Shown one piece after another: positions 1 to 7,008 of a stretch of DNA of 24,001 bases (positions within the stretch are counted from its first letter, which is position 1; every line of letters starts with the position of its first letter). Below the pieces are notes generated by a model. That model was not told the origin of the DNA and searched no databases. It worked only from the letters and a program-made list of their open reading frames with translations. Source of the DNA: an uncultured Paracoccaceae bacterium (lineage in GTDB: Bacteria > Pseudomonadota > Alphaproteobacteria > Rhodobacterales > Rhodobacteraceae); assembly GCA_937132145.1 (NCBI GenBank), contig CAKZNY010000154.1:1-24001 (forward strand), in the 5' to 3' direction. A program made the position numbers and the translations under genes.

Positions 1-876
1 GCGGACCGCCTGAATTTCGGCCTCGATCTTGGCTACGAAATCCATGTAGCGGTCGAACCAGTCTTGCGGGTTTTGTGAAGGTGGGCAACGGATGTCTGTC
101 GAGAATTCGCAGTATTTCGCGGTGATGTTGGTGGCCGTACCTCCGTTCATAACGCCGACATGGAACGTCGTGAAATATGGCTCGAACAGGACGTCGAGTT
201 CGTTTGGCGTGGCCTGCATCCCCTCGACAAGTTGCACACGCAGCCATTCAACCAGCCGCGCGGCGGTCATTACGGCCGATACACCGTTGTGCATAAGGCT
301 CGAATGTATTTCAAAACCGTGAACTTTGGTTAGAAACCCGATCGACCCTTTATGGCCCGTCACGACCTGCATCATAGAGGGTTCCCCGACGATTACAGCC
401 TTGGCTTTGGGCAGTTTCTCAACCATCTCCGCGATCATAAACGGAGCGCCGATACAGCCGACTTCTTCGTCGTAGGACAGCGCGAACTGGATCGGGTATT
501 TCAAATTGGCGGCGATCATTTCAGGCACCAGCGCCAGCCCCGTTGCGATGAAACCCTTCATGTCGCATGAACCACGTCCAAACAGCTTGCCGTCAATCTG
601 CGTTAGCACGAACGGGTCGGTGTCCCACGCCTGCCCGTCAATTGGCACAACATCGGTGTGCCCGGACAGCACAACACCGCCGTCAACATTCGGCCCGATC
701 TGCGCGTAAAGATTCGATTTCAGGCCGGTTTCATCAAAAACCCGCCACGATTTCACCCCGTGTTCCGTAAGGTAATTTTCGATGAACTCGATAATAGGCA
801 GATTCGATTCGGACGAAACAGACGGAAACGCCACCAGCTTTTCCAGCATTTCTTTGGCAGTATAGTGCGTTGACAT
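1..876 (-). CDS. argE: Acetylornithine deacetylase / M20 peptidase, C-terminus cut by window edge
   Basis: The reading frame is open from an ATG at 876 to the window edge: 292 codons of a family usually near 385 residues, so about a quarter is missing. Metal-site and catalytic motifs of the M20 zinc hydrolases are visible: SGHTDVVP (about residue 70), GRGSCDMKGF (about 100) and the YDEEVGC segment (about 135), which carries the general-base Glu and a metal ligand. ArgE removes acetyl from N-acetylornithine in the cytoplasm, but M20 enzymes also cleave dipeptides and other acyl-amino acids. A GGAGG lies just upstream of the ATG. The gene is divergent from a peptide ABC importer, so hydrolysis of imported peptides or acyl-amino acids is a reasonable alternative to arginine synthesis. 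The family call is firm; the exact substrate is inferred. Confidence 0.85.
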   Translation of the reverse strand, partial: MSTHYTAKEMLEKLVAFPSVSSESNLPIIEFIENYLTEHGVKSWRVFDETGLKSNLYAQIGPNVDGGVVLSGHTDVVPIDGQAWDTDPFVLTQIDGKLFGRGSCDMKGFIATGLALVPEMIAANLKYPIQFALSYDEEVGCIGAPFMIAEMVEKLPKAKAVIVGEPSMMQVVTGHKGSIGFLTKVHGFEIHSSLMHNGVSAVMTAARLVEWLRVQLVEGMQATPNELDVLFEPYFTTFHVGVMNGGTATNITAKYCEFSTDIRCPPSQNPQDWFDRYMDFVAKIEAEIQAVR

Positions 877-987
877 AAAACCTCCTGAACTCTCGCGTGC
901 AATACTTTTCCCGTGAGTAACGCGGCGTCAAGTAAAAATTATGGATTGTCGTATTGGATTTCTTGGTGTTAACTGAATTTTATCAAA

Positions 988-1003
988 TGGACAAACAAGT
1001 CCA
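988..1003. promoter_or_regulatory. Inverted repeat in the argE/dpp divergent spacer, possible operator
   Basis: TGGAC and GTCCA arms (5 bp each) flank a 6-base spacer, 48 bp before the start of the first importer gene. The position between two divergent transcription units suits an operator, and such short GGAC/GTCC dyads resemble sites of GntR-type regulators, but no regulator gene is in the window. A 5 bp arm can arise by chance, so confidence is low. No convincing -35/-10 pair was recognised in 877-1050. Confidence 0.3.
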
Positions 1004-1050
1004 GATAACGCCTTGAATTAAAAAGGGCGAAGAACAACAGGGAGCACTTC

Positions 1051-2055
1051 ATGCTCGATAATACCGCCACGATTTTAGACGTGGCGAATTTGACGACTGT
1101 GTTTAACACGCGCGATGGTGCGGTTCATGCGGTCAACGGAGTGAGTTTCTCACTTGCACCGGGCGAGCTGTTGGGCATCGTCGGGGAAAGTGGCTCGGGT
1201 AAATCTGTGACGATGATGTCGTTGATGGATTTGCTGCCCTCTCCGCCGGCTGAAATTGTTTCGGGTGAAATCATCATTGACGGTGAAGATGTTCGCGCCA
1301 TGACCACGGCACAAATGCGCGCAATTCGTGGCGGTAAGGTCGGGTTTATTTTTCAGGACCCGATGACCTCGCTTAATCCGGTGTTTACGGTTGGCTTTCA
1401 AATTATGGAGCCGCTGCGCGAACATCTTGGCATGAGCAAAAGGCAAGCGCGGGCGCGGGCGGCAGAGTTGTTGGAGCTCGTCGGCATTCCCGATGCCGTT
1501 ATCCGCCTTAAAGACTACCCGCACCAGTTTTCCGGCGGTATGCGCCAGCGCGTGATGATCGCGATTGCGCTGTCGTGTGACCCGAAAATCTTGATCGCAG
1601 ACGAACCCACCACCGCGTTGGATGTGACCATTCAGGCGCAAATTCTGGAACTTATACGCGAGCTTCGCCAGAAGATGGGCATGGCCATCATCTGGATCAC
1701 GCATGACCTTGGTGTAATCGCCGGTATCGCCGACCGTGTGGCGGTGATGTATGCAGGGCAGATTGTCGAACACGCCGAAGTTAAGGAATTGTTCAGAAAC
1801 CCGCAGCACCCCTATACGCGGGCGTTGCTGGAAACCCTGCCCAAAGCTGAAGGCGAGCGGGACAAGCGTTTGAAATCCATTGAGGGGCAGCCGCCCATTA
1901 TGAATGCAGCCCCGACATCTTGCGAATTCGCACCACGTTGTGCACATGCGTTTGCACGCTGCCACGTTGAAAATCCGCAACGGGTAAGCATTGGCGAAGG
2001 TCACGATGTGGCTTGCTGGTGGGATGCAAAAACCGGAGGGCCGCGCGATGCTTGA
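1051..2055 (+). CDS. dppD: Peptide ABC importer, ATP-binding subunit (DppD/OppD type)
   Basis: This 334-residue cytoplasmic ATPase powers import with the second ATPase encoded next. It has Walker A GESGSGKS (45-52), Q-loop FQDP (Gln102), signature SGGMRQ (161-166), Walker B ILIADEPT (180-187) and the H-loop His218. The C-terminal extension has the Cys pattern of oligopeptide/dipeptide/nickel importers (Cys291, 297, 304 and 322), a region that can hold an Fe-S cluster in this family. The ATG at 1051 follows GGGAG. The end overlaps the start of the next gene by 8 bp. The ATPase genes come first in this operon, unlike the classical dppABCDF order. The substrate class (peptides, nickel or similar) cannot be decided from the ATPase. 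Confidence 0.93.
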   Translation: MLDNTATILDVANLTTVFNTRDGAVHAVNGVSFSLAPGELLGIVGESGSGKSVTMMSLMDLLPSPPAEIVSGEIIIDGEDVRAMTTAQMRAIRGGKVGFIFQDPMTSLNPVFTVGFQIMEPLREHLGMSKRQARARAAELLELVGIPDAVIRLKDYPHQFSGGMRQRVMIAIALSCDPKILIADEPTTALDVTIQAQILELIRELRQKMGMAIIWITHDLGVIAGIADRVAVMYAGQIVEHAEVKELFRNPQHPYTRALLETLPKAEGERDKRLKSIEGQPPIMNAAPTSCEFAPRCAHAFARCHVENPQRVSIGEGHDVACWWDAKTGGPRDA

Positions 2056-3031
2056 TACGGCCGCACCCTTGGTGAAGGTCAAAAACCTGAAGATGCACTT
2101 CCCGATTTATCGGGGCATCCTTAGTCGTCGGGCCGGCGAAGTTAAGGCCGTAGACGGCATCAGTTTCGAGATCATGCAGGGCGAAACCCTTGGTCTGGTG
2201 GGCGAAAGCGGATGCGGGAAAACGACCGTGGGCCGTGCATTGCTGCGCCTGTATGATATTACCGAGGGCACGATCGAGGTGAACGGCCACGATATCAGCA
2301 CCATTGAGGGCGAGGAGTTGCGCGCGCTTCGCCCCGAGATGCAGATGATTTTTCAGGACCCGCAGGCCAGTTTGAACCCGCGTATGACGGTTGGGTCAAT
2401 CATTTCAGAGCCCCTCGACGAACATACCAAACTGTCCAAAGTTGAAAAACGCGCCAAGGTGGGCGAATTGATGGATGCCGTCGGGTTGGCTCGCCATTTT
2501 GCGGATCGTTACCCGCACGAATTTTCCGGCGGACAGCGCCAGCGTATCGGTATTGCCCGCGCATTGGCGCTTAATCCGAAGTTTATCGTTTGCGATGAAC
2601 CCATCGCGGCACTGGACGTTTCCATTCAGGCGCAGGTTGTTAACCTTCTTGAAGACCTTCAGGAACAGTTCGGCCTGACGTACCTGTTTATCAGCCACGA
2701 TCTTTCGATGATCCGCCACCTCGCCACCCGCGTGGCCGTGATGTATCTGGGCAAAATCGTCGAGATCGCCCCGCGCGATGCGTTGTACGAAGCCCCCCTT
2801 CACCCCTATACCGAGGCCTTGTTGTCCGCCGTCCCGCACCCGGACCCGTCGCAAGAATCCACACGGGAGCGGATCATCCTTAAAGGCGATGTTCCCAGTC
2901 CCTCAAACCCGCCGCAAGGCTGTAATTTCTGCACTAGATGTCCAAAGGTAATAGATATTTGTCGCTCCGTAGAGCCGGAGTTGCAAAACTATGGTGACGG
3001 GCACTTTGCTGCCTGCCATCTGCTTGAATAA
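2048..3031 (+). CDS. dppF: Peptide ABC importer, second ATP-binding subunit (DppF/OppF type)
   Basis: This 327-residue ATPase is the partner of the preceding one. Walker A GESGCGKT is at 52-59, the FQDP Q-loop near 103, SGGQRQ at 160-165, Walker B FIVCDEP at 179-185 and the ISHD H-loop near 216. The C-terminal tail carries a dense Cys motif, [15 protein letters not shown] (291-305), plus Cys323. The start is placed at ATG 2048, not at an upstream in-frame ATG at 1991: homologous sequence begins here, GGAGG lies at about 2036-2040, and the ATG sits in an ATGCTTGA overlap with the upstream stop, implying coupled translation and balanced ATPase subunits. Confidence 0.93.
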   Translation: MLDTAAPLVKVKNLKMHFPIYRGILSRRAGEVKAVDGISFEIMQGETLGLVGESGCGKTTVGRALLRLYDITEGTIEVNGHDISTIEGEELRALRPEMQMIFQDPQASLNPRMTVGSIISEPLDEHTKLSKVEKRAKVGELMDAVGLARHFADRYPHEFSGGQRQRIGIARALALNPKFIVCDEPIAALDVSIQAQVVNLLEDLQEQFGLTYLFISHDLSMIRHLATRVAVMYLGKIVEIAPRDALYEAPLHPYTEALLSAVPHPDPSQESTRERIILKGDVPSPSNPPQGCNFCTRCPKVIDICRSVEPELQNYGDGHFAACHLLE

Positions 3032-3081
3032 CCAAGATGCGGGATTAGCCCGTGCATTTACTAACCAACTAGGAGAGAGAA

Positions 3082-4788
3082 ATGAAAATACCTAACCTAA
3101 TATTGGCAGCGGCTGGCGCATCATTGCTAGCCACGACTGCCTTCGGGGCTGCACATGAAGCCCGTGGTCGAGATGGCAATGTCAACATCATTTATTGGCA
3201 AGCCGCATCCATCATGAACCCGTATTTGTCGGGCGGCACCAAAGACGTTGACGCATCTTCAATGGTGATCGAGCCTTTGGCGCATTACGACGAAAACGGC
3301 AACATGGTTACAACACTGGTTGACGAAATTCCGACGGTTGCCAATGGCGGCGTGTCGGCGGATTTGACCTCCATCACATGGAAATTGTCCGAAGGCCTGC
3401 TTTGGTCTGATGGCACGCCTGTGACTGCAAACGACGTTGTGTTCACTGCAAACTATTGCATGGACCCCAGCGGTGGCTGTCAGCAGTTGGCCAAATTTAG
3501 CGACGTGACAAACGTAGAAGCTCTTGACGACCGGACGGTGAAAATCACTTTCGGTTCCGCCAAGCCTTTCCCGTATGGCCCGTTTGTTGGCTCCACAACA
3601 CCCGTTCTGCAAGCAGCACAGTTTGCTGGTTGTTCCGGTGCTGCGGCCCCTACGTGTACGGCGGCTAACTTCAAACCAATCGGCACTGGCCCGTTTGTTG
3701 TTTCCGAGTTCCGTGCAAACGACACAATCACGCTTACTGCGAACCCCAACTACCGTGATGCAACTAAACCTGCATTCGCGACGTTGACGTTCAAAGGTGG
3801 CGGCGATGCGGCGTCTGCTGCACGTGCGGTTCTTGAAACTGGCGAGTTTGATTACGCCTGGAACCTTCAGATTGCACCAGAAATTCTGGCGCAGATGGAA
3901 GCCAAAGGTATGGGTACAGTTCTATCCGGCTTCGGCCCGTTGGTTGAACGTCTGATGATCAACCTGACAGACCCGTCCGCATCGCTGGGTGATACACGCT
4001 CGACCGTTGCGAACCCGCATCCGTTCATGACCGATATCGCTGTTCGCCAAGCGCTTTCCATGGCTATCGATCGCCCGCTTCTGGTTGAAGTTGGCTACGG
4101 TAAAGCTGGTAAAGTGACCTGTAACGTGCTGCCATCCCCTGCAATTTACGACTCGCCAAACAACGCGGGCTGTGAAATTCAGGACATCGCCGGTGCTAAC
4201 GCAATGTTGGATGCAGCTGGTTGGGCAATGGGTTCCGATGGAGTTCGCGCCAAAGACGGCGTGCGCCTTTCGATCCTGTACCAAACATCCACAAACGCTG
4301 TTCGTCAGGATTTCCAAGCCCTGATCAAACAGTGGTGGGGTGAAATCGGCATTGAGACAGAGCTGAAAAACATTGACGCAGCCGTATTCTTCGGTGGCGA
4401 CCAATCCAGCCCTGATACATTCCAGAAAATCTTTGCTGATCTGGAAATGTATGCGAACAACTTCGACGGCACCGATCCTGAAGCCTATATGGGCAGCTGG
4501 AAATGTTCCGAGATCCCTTCGCCTGAAAACGCATGGCTTGGCTCCAACATGCCGCGTCACTGTAATGCCGACTATGACGCTCTTGTAGCGGAAATGGCTG
4601 GTACCGCGGATATCAGCAAGCGTGCAGAACTAGCGATCGCGATGAACGATATTTTGATGCAAAACTACATCATCATCCCTCTCGTTCACCGCGGCAACGT
4701 ATCGGCTAGTGCCAATACACTGGCCGGCGTCAAGCTTAACGCTTGGGACAGTGAGCTTTGGAACATCGCTGACTGGTCGCGTAAATAA
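3082..4788 (+). CDS. Peptide ABC importer, periplasmic substrate-binding protein (SBP family 5)
   Basis: A 568-residue family 5 binding protein. Residues 1-22/24 form a signal peptide (Lys2, hydrophobic core LILAAAGASLLATTA, small residues before the likely cut), so it acts in the periplasm. The family core is visible: a WKLSEGLLWSDGTPVTANDV segment near residues 97-116, IGTGPFVV near 200, the DIAVRQALSMAIDR segment near 318 and LMQNYIIIPL near 530. Eight mature Cys residues occur as pairs, consistent with disulfides. A strong AGGAG precedes the ATG, and a hairpin follows the stop. Ligand is unknown; dipeptides, oligopeptides or other peptide-like solutes are possible. It sits between the ATPase pair and the permease pair of the same operon. 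Confidence 0.92.
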   Translation: MKIPNLILAAAGASLLATTAFGAAHEARGRDGNVNIIYWQAASIMNPYLSGGTKDVDASSMVIEPLAHYDENGNMVTTLVDEIPTVANGGVSADLTSITWKLSEGLLWSDGTPVTANDVVFTANYCMDPSGGCQQLAKFSDVTNVEALDDRTVKITFGSAKPFPYGPFVGSTTPVLQAAQFAGCSGAAAPTCTAANFKPIGTGPFVVSEFRANDTITLTANPNYRDATKPAFATLTFKGGGDAASAARAVLETGEFDYAWNLQIAPEILAQMEAKGMGTVLSGFGPLVERLMINLTDPSASLGDTRSTVANPHPFMTDIAVRQALSMAIDRPLLVEVGYGKAGKVTCNVLPSPAIYDSPNNAGCEIQDIAGANAMLDAAGWAMGSDGVRAKDGVRLSILYQTSTNAVRQDFQALIKQWWGEIGIETELKNIDAAVFFGGDQSSPDTFQKIFADLEMYANNFDGTDPEAYMGSWKCSEIPSPENAWLGSNMPRHCNADYDALVAEMAGTADISKRAELAIAMNDILMQNYIIIPLVHRGNVSASANTLAGVKLNAWDSELWNIADWSRK

Positions 4789-4800
4789 GATTTGAAACTT

Positions 4801-4826
4801 TGGCTGCGGGGGTAACTTCGCAGCCA
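4801..4826 (+). terminator. Intercistronic hairpin after the binding-protein gene
   Basis: TGGCTGCG (4801-4808) and CGCAGCCA (4819-4826) form a perfect 8 bp GC-rich stem with a 10-base loop, 13 bases after the binding-protein stop. There is no T-run, so it is more likely an mRNA 3'-end stabiliser or partial attenuator than a full terminator. Such hairpins commonly let binding proteins outnumber their permeases. Confidence 0.5.
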
Positions 4827-4857
4827 TACCATCAAGACTGACAAACCGAGGCGTTCC

Positions 4858-5868
4858 ATGTTTCACTACACAATCCGTAGATTGATCTTCACGATCCCGA
4901 CGCTTCTGTTCATCAGTTTCGTTATCTTCTTCATTCTGGACACTGCTCCGAATGACCCGACGGGCAACCTGCCCCTGACCATCCCGCCCGAGGTTCGCGT
5001 GAAAATCCGCGCCTCGCTTGGTTTGGATCAGCCGATGTTCATCCGCTACCTTCTGTGGTGCCAGCAGTTCTTCATCAACGAGCCGCTGAACATGATCGAG
5101 CAATGGTTCGACATCACCATCGGCGACGGCACCCGCCTGCGTGTAACCAGCTGGTCGACGCGTTCGCCGGTTGTCGATCTGGTGGTCGAGCGGCTGCCCC
5201 AAACCCTATGGGTTGTTGGCATGTCTTATGTTGTTGGCATCCTCATCGCGATCCCTATCGGCGTGATTTCAGCCTATAAACAATACAGCTGGTTTGACCA
5301 GTTGGGGACGTTCTTCTCGATGCTGGGTTTCTCGGTTCCGACGTTTTTTACTGGCTTGCTAATGATCGTTATTTTCTCGGTGCACCTGCGTTGGTTCCCC
5401 TCGATTTATGACACGACGCACAAGGTCACAGACTGGAGCAGCTTTGTCTTTCAGGTCAAACAAATGATCATGCCGGTGATGGTGTTGGCGTTCTTTAATG
5501 CAGCACAACTCAGCCGGTTTATGCGCGCCTCCATGCTGGATAACTTGCAGCAAGATTATGTGCGAACGGCGCGAGCCAAAGGCCTGAAGGAACGGGTTGT
5601 GGTGCTAACCCACGTTCTGCGCAACTCGCTTATCCCTGTGGTGACTGTGATTGCACTGGGCGTACCGCAGGTATTCGGCGGCGCGATTATCACCGAGCAG
5701 ATATTCAAGGTGAACGGCCTTGGGCAGCTACTTATCATCGGCATCCAAGGCGCGGATATTCCGCTGGTGCAGACCCTGACATTCATTTTCGCGGTGCTGA
5801 TTGTGCTGTTCAACCTGATTGCCGACATTATTTATGGCCTGCTTGATCCGAGGATCCGTTATGACTGA
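4858..5868 (+). CDS. dppB: Peptide ABC importer, permease (DppB/OppB type)
   Basis: A 336-residue inner-membrane permease. It starts with a transmembrane segment (about 9-28), followed by a roughly 75-residue loop on the outer side, as in DppB proteins. Several further helices begin near residue 117 (TLWVVGMSYVVGILIAIPIG). The cytoplasmic coupling (EAA) loop reads YVRTARAKGLKERVV near 235-249, and the C-terminus ends DIIYGLLDPRIRYD, a typical ending for the family. The ATG at 4858 follows GAGG. The 3' end overlaps the next permease gene by 8 bp (ATGACTGA). It forms the channel heterodimer with that protein. Confidence 0.93.
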   Translation: MFHYTIRRLIFTIPTLLFISFVIFFILDTAPNDPTGNLPLTIPPEVRVKIRASLGLDQPMFIRYLLWCQQFFINEPLNMIEQWFDITIGDGTRLRVTSWSTRSPVVDLVVERLPQTLWVVGMSYVVGILIAIPIGVISAYKQYSWFDQLGTFFSMLGFSVPTFFTGLLMIVIFSVHLRWFPSIYDTTHKVTDWSSFVFQVKQMIMPVMVLAFFNAAQLSRFMRASMLDNLQQDYVRTARAKGLKERVVVLTHVLRNSLIPVVTVIALGVPQVFGGAIITEQIFKVNGLGQLLIIGIQGADIPLVQTLTFIFAVLIVLFNLIADIIYGLLDPRIRYD

Positions 5869-6766
5869 TACAACGATAATCGAGGGCAAAGGCCGCACGC
5901 TTTGGGGCGATGTCTGGGACCAATACAAAACCCATAAGGGCGCGTTGATTGGCACAGCAGTGTTCGCATTCATCCTGTTTGCGGTTTTCATTGGCCCGTA
6001 TATTTACACGGCCGATCCGCAATACCTTAGCATTCGCGATAAAAACCAAGGCCCGAGCCTCGCCTATCCGCTGGGCACAGACCAGTTGGGCCGCGATATG
6101 CTGGCGCAAGTGCTGCACGGGGGGCGAGTTTCGCTGGCTGTGGGCATCATCGCGATGGCTATCTCGCTGCTGGTCGGCACCGCGGTCGGGTTGCTGGCGG
6201 GGTATTTCAAGAAGCTCGACGGGCCGCTGATGCGCATGACCGACCTGTTCCTTGCCCTGCCCTTGTTGCCGCTGCTGTTGGTTATCATCATGCTATTCCG
6301 CGACACGCTGCGGGGCATGTTCGGACCGGAAACCGGCATTTTTATTCTGATCGTTTCTATTATCGGGGCAACAAGCTGGATGCACACGGCGCGGATCGTT
6401 CGCGGTGACGTTTTGGCACAAAAAGAACGCGAGTTCGTGATGGCCGCAAAGTCGATCGGCACACCTGACCGCCGGATAATCCTGCGCCACATTTTGCCCA
6501 ACGTGCTGTCACCAATCATGGTTTCCGCCACGCTTGGTGTTGCCAACGCGATTATCACCGAGAGCGCGTTGTCGTTCCTTGGCCTTGGCTTCCCGTCGGA
6601 TTTCCCCACATGGGGGCGCCTGTTGTTTGATGGCGCAAACTACATGACCCTGACCCCCGCCCGCGTGGTGTGGCCGGGCTTGGCGATCTCGCTAACAGTG
6701 CTGAGTGTGAACTTCATCGGGGACGGGTTGCGCGACGCGCTCGACCCTCGGATCAGGGGGCGTTAA
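5861..6766 (+). CDS. dppC: Peptide ABC importer, second permease (DppC/OppC type)
   Basis: A 301-residue permease with an N-terminal cytoplasmic segment, a first transmembrane helix near 29-46, the family's YPLGTDQLGRDML motif near 68-80, a coupling loop REFVMAAKSIGTPDRRI near 189-205, and a C-terminal LRDALDPRIRGR. The start at ATG 5861 is preferred over an in-frame ATG at 5819 because the latter lies inside dppB in another frame and homology begins at MTDTT. The gene ends convergently with the MoaD-like gene: the two stop codons share the TTAA at 6763-6766, leaving no spacer for a conventional terminator. Confidence 0.93.
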   Translation: MTDTTIIEGKGRTLWGDVWDQYKTHKGALIGTAVFAFILFAVFIGPYIYTADPQYLSIRDKNQGPSLAYPLGTDQLGRDMLAQVLHGGRVSLAVGIIAMAISLLVGTAVGLLAGYFKKLDGPLMRMTDLFLALPLLPLLLVIIMLFRDTLRGMFGPETGIFILIVSIIGATSWMHTARIVRGDVLAQKEREFVMAAKSIGTPDRRIILRHILPNVLSPIMVSATLGVANAIITESALSFLGLGFPSDFPTWGRLLFDGANYMTLTPARVVWPGLAISLTVLSVNFIGDGLRDALDPRIRGR

Positions 6767-6772
6767 CCGCCC
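6758..6772. terminator. Short hairpin spanning the interlocked convergent stop codons
   Basis: GGGCG (6758-6762) and CGCCC (6768-6772) flank the loop TTAAC that contains both stop codons. The stem is only 5 bp and neither strand shows a T-run, so this is at best a weak bidirectional termination element. Confidence 0.25.
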
Positions 6773-7008
6773 TTCATATATGGCATAAGCACGACTTCAC
6801 TGTCGGGTTTGATCGGGGTGAACCACGCCTCTTTATAGATCAAACCATCTATCGCAACAGAAACCCCGCCCTCGATTACCGATTCGAGCGCGGGGTATTT
6901 TTTGGCCAGCGCTTTAAGCATTTCACCAGTGTTTCGGGCCTCGACTTCAACGTCTTTCAGGCCACCCGTTGCAGATCGTAATGATCCCCAAAGGGTGACC
7001 GTAACCAT
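6763..7008 (-). CDS. MoaD/ThiS-like small sulfur-carrier-type protein
   Basis: An 81-residue protein with beta-grasp (ubiquitin-like) features: it starts MVTVTLWGSLRS, has the central AKKYPALESVI helix region, and ends VVLMPYMKGG. The C-terminal Gly-Gly (80-81) is the hallmark of MoaD and ThiS, which are adenylated by an E1-like protein and then carry a thiocarboxylate. The start codon overlaps the stop of the molybdenum hydroxylase large subunit (TAATG), so translation is coupled. No MoaE or MoeB-like partner is in the window. It could supply sulfur for molybdopterin synthesis, act in maturation of the neighbouring enzyme, or do something else; the family call is good, the role is inferred. 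Confidence 0.8.
   Translation of the reverse strand: MVTVTLWGSLRSATGGLKDVEVEARNTGEMLKALAKKYPALESVIEGGVSVAIDGLIYKEAWFTPIKPDSEVVLMPYMKGG

Noticed and set aside
1150..2082. Long 310-codon frame on the minus strand opposite the first importer ATPase
   Set aside because: It lies wholly antisense to a gene with complete ABC motifs, has a composition rich in His, Arg and Cys, and shows no domain or ribosome site. Similar shadows at 3922-4560, 7083-7736 and 9883-10503 were rejected for the same reason.
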